From contig CAZLDS010000004.1 of the NCBI GenBank assembly GCA_964558395.1, positions 1 through 64,000 of the forward strand: DNA of 64,000 bases, in the 5' to 3' direction. Source of the DNA: CSP1-5 sp964558395. Lineage in GTDB: Bacteria > Methylomirabilota > Methylomirabilia > Methylomirabilales > CSP1-5. This document shows, one piece after another, positions 23,350-33,621 of the stretch. The notes below the pieces were generated by a model. The model saw only the letters and a list, made by a program, of their open reading frames with translations, was not told where the DNA came from and did no database searches. Position 1 is the stretch's first letter; every line of letters begins with the position of its first letter. The translations under genes were made by a program, and so were the position numbers.

Positions 23350-24489
23350 GTGGAACGCAAAGCTGATACGCAACGCCGGATGACAGACTCCGTCTCTTTC
23401 TCGGGCCTGATCCTTCGCGAAAAGGACCCGGAGAATCTGGAATTTCCGTTCTCCACCCTCTCTACCTTCATCACACCGAACGAGCAGTTCTTCATCCGTT
23501 CCCACTTCGCTGTGCCGAAACTGAACCCTCGCAGCTGGCGGCTCACGGTCGAAGGGTTGGTCGATCGGCCTCTCGAAATCAGTTACAAGGACTTGCTGAA
23601 CTTGCCGTCCCGTTCGATGATGATGACCCTCGAATGCGCGGGAAACAGCCGTATTTTCCTGACGCCCAAAGTCGGCGGCTTGCAGTGGGGGTTGGGCGCC
23701 GTGGGAAACGCGGAATGGACAGGTGTCCCCCTTGCGGTCGTGTTGGAGCGTGCCGGGGTACGCCCGGGCGCCGTCGAGGTGGTGCTGGAGGGCGCGGATG
23801 CGGGCGAGATCAAAAAGGACCCGCAATCGCCCGGGAAGATCCATTTTGCCCGCAGTCTGCCCCTGGAAAAAGCGTTGCGGTCAGACGTGGTCCTCGCCTA
23901 CGAAATGAACGGCACGCAGCTCCCCGTCGCACATGGCTTCCCCCTGCGGGCCGTCGTGCCGGGCTGGTATGCCATGGCGTCGGTCAAATGGCTCACCCGC
24001 ATCGTCGTCACTGACCGCGTCTTCCAAGGCTACTTTCAGACGGCCGATTACACCTACTGGCACCAGCGCGAGGGGCTGCCGATCCAACTGCTGCCTGTGG
24101 CCGAGATAGAGGTCAAAGCCCAGATCGCGCGTCCCGCGTTGCACGAAGTGGTCCCAGCACATTCAGTCTATCGGATGCACGGCGCCGCGTGGGCCGGAGA
24201 ATCGGAGGTGGCCAAGGTGGAGGTCAGCACGAATGCGGGGCGCACGTGGAAGGCCGCAGAGTTGCTCAGCGCCTCGTCCAGGTATGCGTGGTGCTTGTGG
24301 GAATACCGATGGCGCACCCCGCCACGCGTGGGACGATATATCGTGATGGCGCGGGCGACCGACGCCCGTGGGCGCGTGCAACCCACGCACCGTGATCCCC
24401 ATCGTGGAACGTACATGATCAGCCACGTTCAACCGATCGAGGTCGACGTCCAGCAGCCACCCAGACCGACCTCCGCGTACACCATCTAA
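23350..24489 (+). CDS. sulfite oxidase-like molybdopterin oxidoreductase
   Basis: A 379-residue protein of the eukaryotic-type sulfite oxidase family. The Moco domain covers about 35-230 with the Mo-ligand Cys in MMMTLECAGNSR (about residue 96) and GFPLRAVVPGWYAMASVKWL. The C-terminal dimerization domain covers about 255-370 (HGAAWAGESEVAKVEVSTNAGRTW). There is no Tat signal, so it should be cytoplasmic, unlike typical SorA. Start is a GTG; ATG at 23380 (MTDSVSFSG) is an alternative. No heme subunit is adjacent. Substrate sulfite is likely but not proven. Confidence 0.9.
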   Translation: MERKADTQRRMTDSVSFSGLILREKDPENLEFPFSTLSTFITPNEQFFIRSHFAVPKLNPRSWRLTVEGLVDRPLEISYKDLLNLPSRSMMMTLECAGNSRIFLTPKVGGLQWGLGAVGNAEWTGVPLAVVLERAGVRPGAVEVVLEGADAGEIKKDPQSPGKIHFARSLPLEKALRSDVVLAYEMNGTQLPVAHGFPLRAVVPGWYAMASVKWLTRIVVTDRVFQGYFQTADYTYWHQREGLPIQLLPVAEIEVKAQIARPALHEVVPAHSVYRMHGAAWAGESEVAKVEVSTNAGRTWKAAELLSASSRYAWCLWEYRWRTPPRVGRYIVMARATDARGRVQPTHRDPHRGTYMISHVQPIEVDVQQPPRPTSAYTI

Positions 24490-24524
24490 TATGGAGAGGG
24501 GGAACCCTCAAGGGACGAGCTCAC

Positions 24525-24561
24525 AAAAAAGCACCGGGGCGCTCTCTGGCCCCCCGGTGCT
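24525..24561 (-). terminator. terminator between convergent genes
   Basis: AGCACCGGGG and CCCCGGTGCT make a perfect ten-pair stem. On the minus strand it is followed by TTTTTTGTG, terminating the Hsp20 operon. On the plus strand it follows the molybdoenzyme gene and may serve both. Confidence 0.8.
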
Positions 24562-24582
24562 TGATCCTTTACGCCGGAAATC

Positions 24583-24978
24583 TTAGCTCACGGTCACGTC
24601 GATCTTGCGCGGCTTTGCCTTCTCCCTCTTGGGCAGGTGTAGGGTGAGGACCCCGTGCTTCAGCTCCGCCCGGATCCCATCCACGTTCACCTCGTCGGAT
24701 AGCTCAAACTGCCGGAAGAAATTCAAGAGCTCATATTCCCGCGCGATGGGGGTGCCGGGTGCCGCATGGCTTGTCCGTCCCTTCAGCGTCAAGATATCGT
24801 CCTCGACCCGGATGTCCAGACCAGCCTGGTCCACGCCGGGCATATCCGCGACGACCGTCAATCCCGTGGCGTTCTCGCAGATATCCACGGGTGGGGTGAT
24901 ATACCGCTCTTGCGCGCGCGTCACTTCGCGCTGAGGTGCCCCCTCCTGCCGGACCTCGGGAACCGTCTTCTCCGCCAT
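24583..24978 (-). CDS. small heat shock protein (Hsp20/alpha-crystallin)
   Basis: A 131-residue protein from the ATG at 24978 (AAGGAGG eight bases upstream). A short charged N-terminal arm precedes the alpha-crystallin domain: PPVDICENATGLTVVADMPGVDQAGLDIRVEDDILTLKG, FFRQFELSDEVNVDGIRAELKHGVLTLHLPK. It ends AKPRKIDVTVS. An ATP-independent chaperone that holds unfolding proteins. It is the second gene of an Hsp20 pair, 15 bases after the first. The I-X-I/V tail motif is present as IDVTV. Confidence 0.95.
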   Translation of the reverse strand: MAEKTVPEVRQEGAPQREVTRAQERYITPPVDICENATGLTVVADMPGVDQAGLDIRVEDDILTLKGRTSHAAPGTPIAREYELLNFFRQFELSDEVNVDGIRAELKHGVLTLHLPKREKAKPRKIDVTVS

Positions 24979-24993
24979 CGTCCTCACCTCCTT

Positions 24994-25443
24994 CTATCCC
25001 ACATTCACCTGAATCTGTCGCGGCTTCGCCTCCTCGCTTTTCGGGAGGGTAATCAGCAGCAGGCCGTTGGAGTAATCCGCCTTCACCTTCGCCGGATCCA
25101 CGTGGACGGGTAGATCGATGGTGCGGTTGAACTGTCCCGCCGCCCGCTCATTCCGATGGTACGCCTCGGCGGTCACATGCTCGAGCCCCATTTTTTCCCC
25201 CTTGATGGTGAGACGCCCCTGGACGACGGACAGGTCCAGGCTCTTCGGGTCAATGCCAGGGGCGAGCGCCTCGACGTACAGGTTGTTCACGTCCTCGATC
25301 AGGTTCACTAGGGGGTACCGACGGGCCGCCGTTCCGGGTAAAAACGCTGTCCGCCAGACCCGTGGCCACCGCCCACCCTCGAGGTCTTGAAATGTTCGAT
25401 CCATCTGTTTCCGTAAGGCCTCCAGTTCCTCCCAAACGGTCAT
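24994..25443 (-). CDS. small heat shock protein (Hsp20/alpha-crystallin)
   Basis: A 149-residue protein from the ATG at 25443, preceded by AAAGGAGGG. The longer N-terminal arm (TVWEELEALRKQMDRTFQDLEGGRWPRVW) is typical of class A bacterial Hsp20. The crystallin domain covers PLVNLIEDVNNLYVEALAPGIDPKSLDLSVVQGRLTIKGEK to YSNGLLLITLPKSEEAKPRQIQVNVG. It heads a two-gene Hsp20 operon behind an AT-rich promoter region. Two different Hsp20 proteins encoded together often form mixed oligomers. Confidence 0.95.
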   Translation of the reverse strand: MTVWEELEALRKQMDRTFQDLEGGRWPRVWRTAFLPGTAARRYPLVNLIEDVNNLYVEALAPGIDPKSLDLSVVQGRLTIKGEKMGLEHVTAEAYHRNERAAGQFNRTIDLPVHVDPAKVKADYSNGLLLITLPKSEEAKPRQIQVNVG

Positions 25444-25486
25444 GGCGCATCCCTCCTTTCTTTGCTCCTCGTGGGTTCCGCCCAGG

Positions 25487-25514
25487 AATATATTCACCAG
25501 ACCAAATTTGTCAA
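25487..25514 (-). promoter_or_regulatory. sigma-70-type promoter of the Hsp20 operon
   Basis: On the minus strand, TTGACA (25509-25514) and TATATT (25487-25492) are separated by 16 bases, about 45 bases before the first Hsp20 start codon. The 130 bases upstream (25500-25610) are strikingly AT-rich for this genome, consistent with an UP-element or a regulator site. No CIRCE repeat was seen. Confidence 0.6.
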
Positions 25515-25723
25515 TATATCAGAAGAAAATTTTATCTGTACAGACTAATATTATAAATTATACGTTTATTTTCAATTAGTTACGTGGTATATTTGCTCGC
25601 TATTACGGTGTGAGGGATCGCTGGAGGGATCCGGGCGCTCCAGGCGCGCAAACCCGGTGGTAAACGTGGGCCACGTGCGGATGACCTCGTAGACCGCCAG
25701 ACTGCTTTGGTGGGGGCACCACC

Positions 25724-26155
25724 CTACCCTTCCCCTTCCGACCTTTGGCCTCCCGCCCGTCGCCTTGCCGTCTCTCTGAAGCGCCCGACGACCTCTCCCA
25801 TAGGCGTATCGGGCCCCATGATCTCCGCGACGCCCAACGCTTTCAGGGCGTGAATCTCTTCGGGGTCGATGATCGTCCCGCCCCCGAGGACCGGGATCTC
25901 GTCGGCCCCCTCCTGTTTCAGGAGTTCCAGGATCCGGGGAAAGACTGTCATGTGGGCGCCCGAGAGGAGGCTGATCCCGATGACGTCGACATCCTCCTCG
26001 ATGGCGGCCCGGACCACCTGCCCAGGGGATTGATGGAGCCCGGTGTAGACCACCTCCATCCCCGCGTCCCTGAGGGCCCGCGCGATCACTTTGACCCCCC
26101 GGTCGTGACCATCCAGGCCGCATTTCGCCATCAATACCCTGATCGGTTTTCCCAT
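25724..26155 (-). CDS. cobalamin-binding small subunit of acyl-CoA mutase
   Basis: A 143-residue B12-binding domain starting MGKPIRVLMAKCGLDGHDRG. It has the base-off/His-on signature DGHDRG (His17 as lower cobalt ligand), then GISLLSGAHMTVFP and the VLGGGTIIDPEEI loop. In methylmalonyl-CoA mutases this domain is the C-terminal part of the large chain; here it is a separate gene 29 bases after the large subunit. The arrangement is that of split mutases (archaeal MCM, 2-hydroxyisobutyryl-CoA mutase). The C-terminal residues are a charged tail. Confidence 0.92.
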   Translation of the reverse strand: MGKPIRVLMAKCGLDGHDRGVKVIARALRDAGMEVVYTGLHQSPGQVVRAAIEEDVDVIGISLLSGAHMTVFPRILELLKQEGADEIPVLGGGTIIDPEEIHALKALGVAEIMGPDTPMGEVVGRFRETARRRAGGQRSEGEG

Positions 26156-26184
26156 AGAGGCGCCGTTGCGTCGAGGCGTATGCC

Positions 26185-27867
<1,683 letters not shown>

Positions 27868-27917
27868 CGCTCACCTCGCTAGGTCCACAGGTAGGAGTAA
27901 AGCATACTGATCATCGC

Positions 27918-29348
27918 TCAATGCGTCTTTTTGAATTCCTGGAAAAGCTCACGATTATCTATGATCCGCCGCGCCTTGAACTCCGTCCGCGGCAACTCTC
28001 CCGGTGCCGTCACTTGGACCACCGCCCTGACCCCGACGAGCGCCCTCAGCCGCTCCTCTATCTGCCGCTGGAGCTTTGGGAGGCACTCCGGGTCTTGCCG
28101 GGCGTTCCCTGCAACTCCCTCGTTGTATTCCGCCTGGACCACCAGCTCATCCATAACCTCTTGCCGAGAGACGATCATGCGGAACTCCTCGCCGAAGCCT
28201 TGGATGCTGCGCAGGACCTCCTCAACGGCAGCAGGATACACATTATGACCTCGGATGATCACCATATCATCGACGCGGCCATAGATCCCCTTGGGCAGCC
28301 GCGGATAGGTCCGACCACATTCGCATGGCTCATCGGTCCAGGTCGCGAGGTCACCTGACCAATACCGGATCATGGGTTGAGAGGTACGTTCCAGGTGGGT
28401 ATAGACCGGAACCCCCTCTCCACCGAACGGGACGGGTTCCTTTGTCTCGGGATGGAGGAGCTCGCAGTAGACGATGTCCTGCCACAGATGCATCCCCTGG
28501 CGAAACTTGCATTCGCTGTTGGACATCCAGGGGGTCATCTCGCCCATGGAACCGCAGTCCAGGCACTTCGCCCCCCCATAGGCCGCCTCGATCCGGCGCC
28601 TGGTGGAGGGGATGCCTGCGCCGGGCTCCCCCGAGAAGAACATGGTCCTGAAGGCAAAGTCTCTTGCCGGATCGATCCCCTCTTGTCTTGCCACCTCGGC
28701 CAGGTACAGGGCGTAGGAAGGGGTTCCGTAGAAGGTGGTCGCTTTAAAATCCCGCATGAACCGGACCGCCATGACCGTCTGACCGGCGACCCCGGCCCCG
28801 AAAGGGAACGAGGTGAGGCCGAGCCGCTCGGCACCGACCAGAGCTCCCCAACTCCCGATATAGAGGCTAAAGAAGGATCCGATGAAGAGGCGATCCCCGG
28901 GCCGGAGCCCCATCCCCCACATCACCCGTGCGTGGGCATTGCCGATCCGTCGCCAGTCATCCCGTCCGATCCCATAGGCGGTGGCCTTGCCAGTCGTTCC
29001 GGAAGTCCCGTGGATCCGGAAGACCTCTTGGGAGGGAATGCAGAGATAGCTGCCGAAGGGGGGATTGACTGTCTGATCTTCTCGGATCTCTTGCTTGGTC
29101 AGGATGGGGACTCGGAGAAAGTCATCAAGGGACGTAATGTCTCCTGGCTCGAGTCCTGCCGCTTTCCACTTCCGCCTGTAGAGGGGGCCCTGGTCGTATG
29201 CATATTTCATCTGGGCCCGAACTCGCTTCAGGATGAAGCTCTGTCGCTTCTCCGAGTCCATGGTCTCCCGATCCCGGAACCAGTATTGCTCTCGAGGATC
29301 CGGCAGATAGCCGTCATCATAGTCCGGGGGCCACCCTTCCGCTTCCAT
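27918..29348 (-). CDS. phenylacetate-CoA ligase-type (PaaK family) acyl-CoA ligase
   Basis: A 476-residue adenylate-forming enzyme. AMP-binding P-loop is IHGTSGTTGKATAYG near 112-126; GSMGEMTPW near 264, RYWSGDLATWTDEPCECGRTYPRL near 345, and the hinge and C-terminal domain KGIYGRVDDMVIIRGHNVYPAAVEEVL. It activates a carboxylic acid to its CoA thioester. It lies 50 bases upstream of the mutase large subunit on the same strand, so the three genes form an operon: acid to acyl-CoA, then carbon-skeleton rearrangement. GAGGTGACCGG precedes the ATG. Confidence 0.92.
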   Translation of the reverse strand: MEAEGWPPDYDDGYLPDPREQYWFRDRETMDSEKRQSFILKRVRAQMKYAYDQGPLYRRKWKAAGLEPGDITSLDDFLRVPILTKQEIREDQTVNPPFGSYLCIPSQEVFRIHGTSGTTGKATAYGIGRDDWRRIGNAHARVMWGMGLRPGDRLFIGSFFSLYIGSWGALVGAERLGLTSFPFGAGVAGQTVMAVRFMRDFKATTFYGTPSYALYLAEVARQEGIDPARDFAFRTMFFSGEPGAGIPSTRRRIEAAYGGAKCLDCGSMGEMTPWMSNSECKFRQGMHLWQDIVYCELLHPETKEPVPFGGEGVPVYTHLERTSQPMIRYWSGDLATWTDEPCECGRTYPRLPKGIYGRVDDMVIIRGHNVYPAAVEEVLRSIQGFGEEFRMIVSRQEVMDELVVQAEYNEGVAGNARQDPECLPKLQRQIEERLRALVGVRAVVQVTAPGELPRTEFKARRIIDNRELFQEFKKTH

Positions 29349-29431
29349 CCGGTCACCTCACTCCGCGTCCTCGCCCTCGGACACTGCAAAGGGATTGATC
29401 AGAACCACGGTGGCCATGGCCGCAATCCTTT

Positions 29432-29836
29432 TTACTTGCACGGGCCTTTCGTATCGCCATGCGCCAGGTGTTCATCGACGGCCGCCGCGCCCACGATTAT
29501 CGAACGGGCATCTTCCGACTTGTCGGCCAATTTATGACACAGCGTCACCTTTTCCTCACCTGTCTTCTCTGAAGTCCTTTCCTTATGCTCCTTTTTTTCC
29601 TCTCGCTTTCCCGCCTGCTCTTGCTTCGAGTCGTTCCCGGTACTCTTCTTGTCCTTCTTGCCCTGCTCTTTCTCTTTCTTCTTCTCACCCTTGTGCTGCG
29701 TCACTTTTTTGTCCGCGTTCTTTTCCTGCTTGACGACTTTAAGCACCTGCTGCCCCGCCCACGCTGCCATGGAAGTGGGCATCACCATGGCCACCCCGAC
29801 CACGACTGCAAGTATCAAAACCCTCATTCGAGACAC
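29432..29836 (-). CDS. secreted Lys-rich protein with C-terminal CHK...AHLAHGD motif
   Basis: A 134-residue protein from the GTG at 29836, which has GGAGGG five bases upstream; an ATG nine bases on is possible. Signal peptide (VSRMRVLILAVVVGVAMVMP) is followed by a highly charged Lys/Glu low-complexity stretch of about 65 residues. The C-terminus reads VTLCHKLADKSEDARSIIVGAAAVDEHLAHGDTKGPC. This Cys-His-Lys ... Ala-His-Leu-Ala-His-Gly-Asp ... Cys pattern recurs at the ends of many secreted bacterial proteins and may bind metal or close a disulfide. Function unknown. Confidence 0.7.
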   Translation of the reverse strand: MSRMRVLILAVVVGVAMVMPTSMAAWAGQQVLKVVKQEKNADKKVTQHKGEKKKEKEQGKKDKKSTGNDSKQEQAGKREEKKEHKERTSEKTGEEKVTLCHKLADKSEDARSIIVGAAAVDEHLAHGDTKGPCK

Positions 29837-30005
29837 ATTCGCCCTCCGTCTGTTTTCTCCGCTGCTGTGCGCGGCGCTCCGGGTTCGCTTCGGAAACACG
29901 GCGGTTGTCCCCTCCCGTCGTCCGGGGGGTGGACACCATTATCCCACACACAGCCATCCGGGCAATGCAGGATTGCAAGGAAACGAACGGGGTCACACGG
30001 AAGGA

Positions 30006-30740
30006 TTAAGCATCGGCCTCAGGGGGTTCGCGCACGAGGGCATAGAGGTGTAAGGGAAACGCCTTCTGCTGTCTCTGGGCAAACCGCATGCCGTGGCGGT
30101 AGCCCACGGCGGTGAGGATGTCCCCGGCCCACTGCACAATGCCCTCCAAGAACAACCGGCCTTGGATATCGAGGTTCAGGGTGATCCTTTCTCCGAGGGT
30201 AAGCCGGTCGGGGAAGTAGGCTCCCAGGCCCCCCGCGCTGAGGTCGTAAAGCCACCCGGTCGTCTCCAATAACCCCTTTGTGCGGACACGAACAGGGGCG
30301 TTCATCTCGACCCGGGGATCCCGCCGCCCACAGGGTGCCTCTGCCGGAGGCGGGATGCGCCGGGGTTCTCCGAGCACCCCGCGCACGGCCCCCAAAAGGT
30401 CCTCCGGAGCGACGGGCTTGTCGAGCAGGTGTGCCACCCCCAGGCGATGCAACGTCTCACGAAAATCGGTCTCCACGCGCTCGCGAGTCACCACCACCAC
30501 GGGTATGGTCCACAGCTCCGGGCTCCCGAGCCGGTATTCGAGGAAATTCCGGCCGTTCAGGACGGGCACCTGCAGCTCAAGCAGGATGATATTTGCCCTT
30601 TCGCGCTCAAACCAAATGAGCGCCTCGGCGCCATTGATGGCTTCCACCACCCGAAATCCTTCAGGGTCAAGGAGATCGCGGCAAAACCCTCGGAACACAG
30701 GGTCGTCGTCGATGACCAGGGCAGACTGTCGGATGGGCAT
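30006..30740 (-). CDS. response-regulator receiver + PilZ domain protein with Glu at the phosphorylation site
   Basis: A 244-residue protein from the ATG at 30740. Receiver domain (about 1-125): acidic pocket DDD at 11-13, the position of the phosphorylated Asp is Glu55 (IILLELQVPVLNG), Thr in VVVVTRERV and Lys in LLDKPVAPEDLL. PilZ domain (about 135-235): RRDPRVEMNAPVRV and the second motif as DLSAGGLGAYF. Asp-to-Glu often mimics phosphorylation, so this protein may be locked on and respond only to c-di-GMP. It stands alone downstream of a small gene at 30863. Confidence 0.9.
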   Translation of the reverse strand: MPIRQSALVIDDDPVFRGFCRDLLDPEGFRVVEAINGAEALIWFERERANIILLELQVPVLNGRNFLEYRLGSPELWTIPVVVVTRERVETDFRETLHRLGVAHLLDKPVAPEDLLGAVRGVLGEPRRIPPPAEAPCGRRDPRVEMNAPVRVRTKGLLETTGWLYDLSAGGLGAYFPDRLTLGERITLNLDIQGRLFLEGIVQWAGDILTAVGYRHGMRFAQRQQKAFPLHLYALVREPPEADA

Positions 30741-30862
30741 GGGCCGATGCGCTCCGAGCAATCAGTACGTATCGTTTTTCAAATGTCAGATGAGCAGGCG
30801 AGGCGCCCTTGGTTGAGCTGCGTAGCTAAAAAAGTGTGTACACCGTCAAGAACATCGGGCAT

Positions 30863-31087
30863 TCACAGTCGGGGGGGTTCAAACGGCCCGTTGGTGACAA
30901 GCTTGATGAACTCCACACTCTCCTCGGGGGTAAAAATCCCGAGGTCTTGGGCCGCGCAGATGATCTCTTTCCACGACGGTCCTTCCCCCTCAATCTCTCT
31001 GCCCCGCCGGACGAGGGTATAGATGGCAGCCACGAGGTCAGGCGGCGCTTTGACGATGAGCCTCCGGAGCAGGTCCTGTCCCGACAT
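30863..31087 (-). CDS. small helical protein
   Basis: A 74-residue soluble protein of three or four helices (DLLRRLIVKAPPDLVAAIYTLVRRGREIEG, SWKEIICAAQDLGIFTPEESVEFIKLV). GAGGAGTCCGC precedes the ATG. The ESVEFIKLVTNGPFEPPRL end resembles the tails of small regulatory partners, but no family is recognised. It begins just after the terminator at 31114-31154, so it has its own promoter in a very short gap or depends on readthrough. Confidence 0.55.
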   Translation of the reverse strand: MSGQDLLRRLIVKAPPDLVAAIYTLVRRGREIEGEGPSWKEIICAAQDLGIFTPEESVEFIKLVTNGPFEPPRL

Positions 31088-31113
31088 GCGGACTCCTCGG
31101 GGGGGCTAGAAAC

Positions 31114-31154
31114 AAAAAACGCCTCAAGGAGGGGTCTGTTCCTCCTTAAGGCGT
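31114..31154 (-). terminator. intrinsic terminator of the ClC gene
   Basis: On the minus strand ACGCCTTAAGGAGG pairs with CCTCCTTGAGGCGT (one mismatch in 14) around AACAGACC, followed by TTTTTGTTTC. It lies about 125 bases after the ClC channel stop. Confidence 0.85.
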
Positions 31155-31278
31155 CCCGGCCTCTGTCGAGCGACACGTCCATGGGGTCCTCGACTTTGTG
31201 CATATCTATCTGTTTACGCCGGTTCTCTCCCTTTGTCAAGAATTTCCTACACCCGGGTAAAGAGCTCTGGGTTTGGTC

Positions 31279-32646
31279 TCACGGTTCCTTTCTTCTTCCG
31301 GATAGTCTTGCATGCACCGCTTTCAGGATTCGTAAGACCCTCGCCCTGACGGGTGTGCGTCCCGGCTTCACGTGTGTTTCGATTTTTTCAATCTCCTCGC
31401 CGATCCGCACTTCCAGGGACGGAGATTTCTCGATCGCGAGTACTTGGGACGGGTAGACACTCCGATGGCCGGTCATCACGAAACTCACGACGCAGGCCAC
31501 CGCGGCGTACGGGGCGATCCTCGGCCCAAAATACTCTACGGCCAACACACTCCCGGCAATCGGTGTATTCGCCGCTCCCGCCAAAAGGCTCACCAAGCCG
31601 ATAGCCGCAAAGGTGGCGGTGTCCTCGCTCAAGATGTGGGCAATGGCCGTCCCCGCTGTTGCTCCCATGAAGAACATCGGCGTGACAATCCCGCCACTGC
31701 CCCCAAAGCTGAGCGTGATGCTGGTAAAAATCGCCTTCAAGATGAAGGCATACCAAATGACGCTGCGCCCTTCTAAGGAAGCCTCAATCGTGTTCAGACC
31801 CAGCCCGAGATACTCTTGTGAGAAGAACAATGTCAGCACAATGATCAGCCCGCCACCAATCACCCCCTTCCACGGGGCCCAAATCGCCACGATGTCCGCA
31901 AGCTTCTTTGCCCATCGTAACGCCTCAATGAGAAGGACCGAACAGAGACCAAAGAAGACCCCCGCTACGAGGACCTTCAAGAAAAAGGCCTGCGTAAAGA
32001 CCGGGACAAATTCAAGTGGGTGGTAAAAATAGGTAATCCCCAGTGATGAGGACACCTGGTAGCTGATAATTCCCGCCACAAAAGAGGGCAGAAGGACGTC
32101 GTAGACAATGCTGCCCACAAAGAGCACTTCGACGCCAAAGATCGCCCCGGCGATTGGCGTGCCGAAGACCGAGGCAAAGCCGGCGCTAATGCCACATATC
32201 ACCAATTTTTTCCGATCGCGATCACCAAATCGAAATATATCGGCAAAGATCGAGGCAAGGCCCCCCCCGATTTGCGCACACGGGCCTTCTTTGCCGACGG
32301 AACCCCCCAACGAGATCGTGAGGATCGTCGTCGCAAACTTGACCGGGACCGCCAACACCTCCATCTTGCCTGCCCGTTTGTGGACCACCTCAATCACCCG
32401 CTCGGTCCCGTGGCCTTCCGCGGTCGGAGCAAGATAATGCGTCAGGATGACGCTGCAAAACAATGCGGCGGGCAGCAAGAGGAAAAAGTATGGGACCTGA
32501 CCCGTGAGCCAGGTGCTCCACTCCAAGGTTTTCAGGAACGCCGCCGTTGCCAAACCCACGATGGTGCCAATGATCGTTGCAAACACAAACCATCGGATAA
32601 TTTCAAAAAAAATGAGGGATTCTTCAGTGAATAATCGCGTCTTCAT
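31279..32646 (-). CDS. ClC family chloride channel/antiporter
   Basis: A 455-residue membrane protein with about ten hydrophobic helices. Selectivity signatures: GSVGKEGPCAQIGGGLAS (near 115-130, GKEGP), SAGFASVFGTPIAGAIFGVEVL, GGSGGIVTPMFFMGATAG (near 317-334) and ANTPIAGSVLAVE. The first GSGIP-type loop is altered (AEGHGTERV). The Glu of GKEGP is kept, which in ClC exchangers gates Cl-. There is no CBS domain; the basic C-terminus is short. Inner membrane anion transport. Its neighbour upstream is a pair of universal stress proteins. Confidence 0.92.
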   Translation of the reverse strand: MKTRLFTEESLIFFEIIRWFVFATIIGTIVGLATAAFLKTLEWSTWLTGQVPYFFLLLPAALFCSVILTHYLAPTAEGHGTERVIEVVHKRAGKMEVLAVPVKFATTILTISLGGSVGKEGPCAQIGGGLASIFADIFRFGDRDRKKLVICGISAGFASVFGTPIAGAIFGVEVLFVGSIVYDVLLPSFVAGIISYQVSSSLGITYFYHPLEFVPVFTQAFFLKVLVAGVFFGLCSVLLIEALRWAKKLADIVAIWAPWKGVIGGGLIIVLTLFFSQEYLGLGLNTIEASLEGRSVIWYAFILKAIFTSITLSFGGSGGIVTPMFFMGATAGTAIAHILSEDTATFAAIGLVSLLAGAANTPIAGSVLAVEYFGPRIAPYAAVACVVSFVMTGHRSVYPSQVLAIEKSPSLEVRIGEEIEKIETHVKPGRTPVRARVLRILKAVHARLSGRRKEP

Positions 32647-32661
32647 GGTATATATCTGACC

Positions 32662-33621
32662 TCATCGAGCCGAAAAGCCCTCGGTGTCGTGACCCCTCGG
32701 CGTGGTCTGCACGGCCAAGACCGGACACGGGGCCTTCCGGATCACCGCTGCCGCCACGCTCCCGAGGATGACGTGGGGGAGGCCGGTGCGGCCACGGGTG
32801 CCCATGACGATCAGGCCAGCCTGTTCGGTTTCGGCCTGGGCCACGATGACTTCGGTTGGTGCCCCGACCACGACCTTCCAATGAGCGCGCAGTCCTGTTG
32901 CCTCCGCTTCTCGCTGTCTGCGCCCGAGTTCTTGTTCGACGGTCGGAAAGGAACGCTGCACCTCGGCTTCTGGCAAGGGCCCCGGATGCTCAGCGAGGGC
33001 CTCGGCTATTTCGGGGGGCGAAACCGCGTGCAGGAGAACCATGTCCGCCTCAAAGACACCCGCCAAGGTCAGCGCATACTGCCAGGCGCCCTCGGAGACG
33101 GCAGATAGGTCAGTCGCCCAGAGAATACGTTTGACGCCGGTGAGTGGCCGCGCCCCCTGCCCAAGGCGGAGCGTGAGGACGGGAACGGACACCGTGCGGA
33201 GCACCGCCTGGGCGACGCTGCCGAGCAAGAGATGCGCGAGACCTCTGCGCCCGTGGGTCGCCATGAGGATGAGATCCGCCTGACTCTCTGCGGCCGCCCA
33301 TCCGATCCCCGGCGTCGGGTCGCTGACTTTCACATGAAACCGGACGGTCAGCGACGGCCGGAGTTGTGCCGGCACGACGGTTTCAAACCACGTGCGGAGC
33401 CGGTCACGCACGTCATCCAAGACGTCCACCTGGGGCTTCCCCCGCTCCCGCCCGACCTCTTGGAGAAGCTCTAGCCCGGAAAAGGCATGGAACAGCACGA
33501 GATCTGAGTGTGCCCGTGTCGCCAGCCGTGCAGCGAGCTCACACGCGGCCCCGGCGGGCGGGGAAAAGTCGGTCGGGACGAGAATGCGGGCGATACGTGC
33601 TACGACACTCACATCCGTCAC
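32662..33621 (-). CDS. tandem-domain universal stress protein
   Basis: A 319-residue protein with two Usp domains. The first starts ARILVPTDFSPPAGAACELAARLA and ends LILMATHGRRGLAHLLLGSVAQAVLRTVSVPVLTLR. The second starts VKRILWATDLSAVSEGAWQYALTLAGVF and ends LIVMGTRGRTGLPHVILGSVAAAVIRKAPCPVLAVQ. Both have the ATP-binding G-2x-G-9x-G(S/T) motif. Start is a GTG beside the stop of the next Usp gene; a GTG nine bases on is possible. It is a close tandem paralogue of 33622-34578. Usp proteins bind ATP and help survival under stress. Confidence 0.92.
   Translation of the reverse strand: MTDVSVVARIARILVPTDFSPPAGAACELAARLATRAHSDLVLFHAFSGLELLQEVGRERGKPQVDVLDDVRDRLRTWFETVVPAQLRPSLTVRFHVKVSDPTPGIGWAAAESQADLILMATHGRRGLAHLLLGSVAQAVLRTVSVPVLTLRLGQGARPLTGVKRILWATDLSAVSEGAWQYALTLAGVFEADMVLLHAVSPPEIAEALAEHPGPLPEAEVQRSFPTVEQELGRRQREAEATGLRAHWKVVVGAPTEVIVAQAETEQAGLIVMGTRGRTGLPHVILGSVAAAVIRKAPCPVLAVQTTPRGHDTEGFSAR

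Noticed and set aside
28377..29537. Long plus-strand frame opposite the CoA ligase
   Set aside because: Antisense shadow of a gene with clear PaaK motifs.
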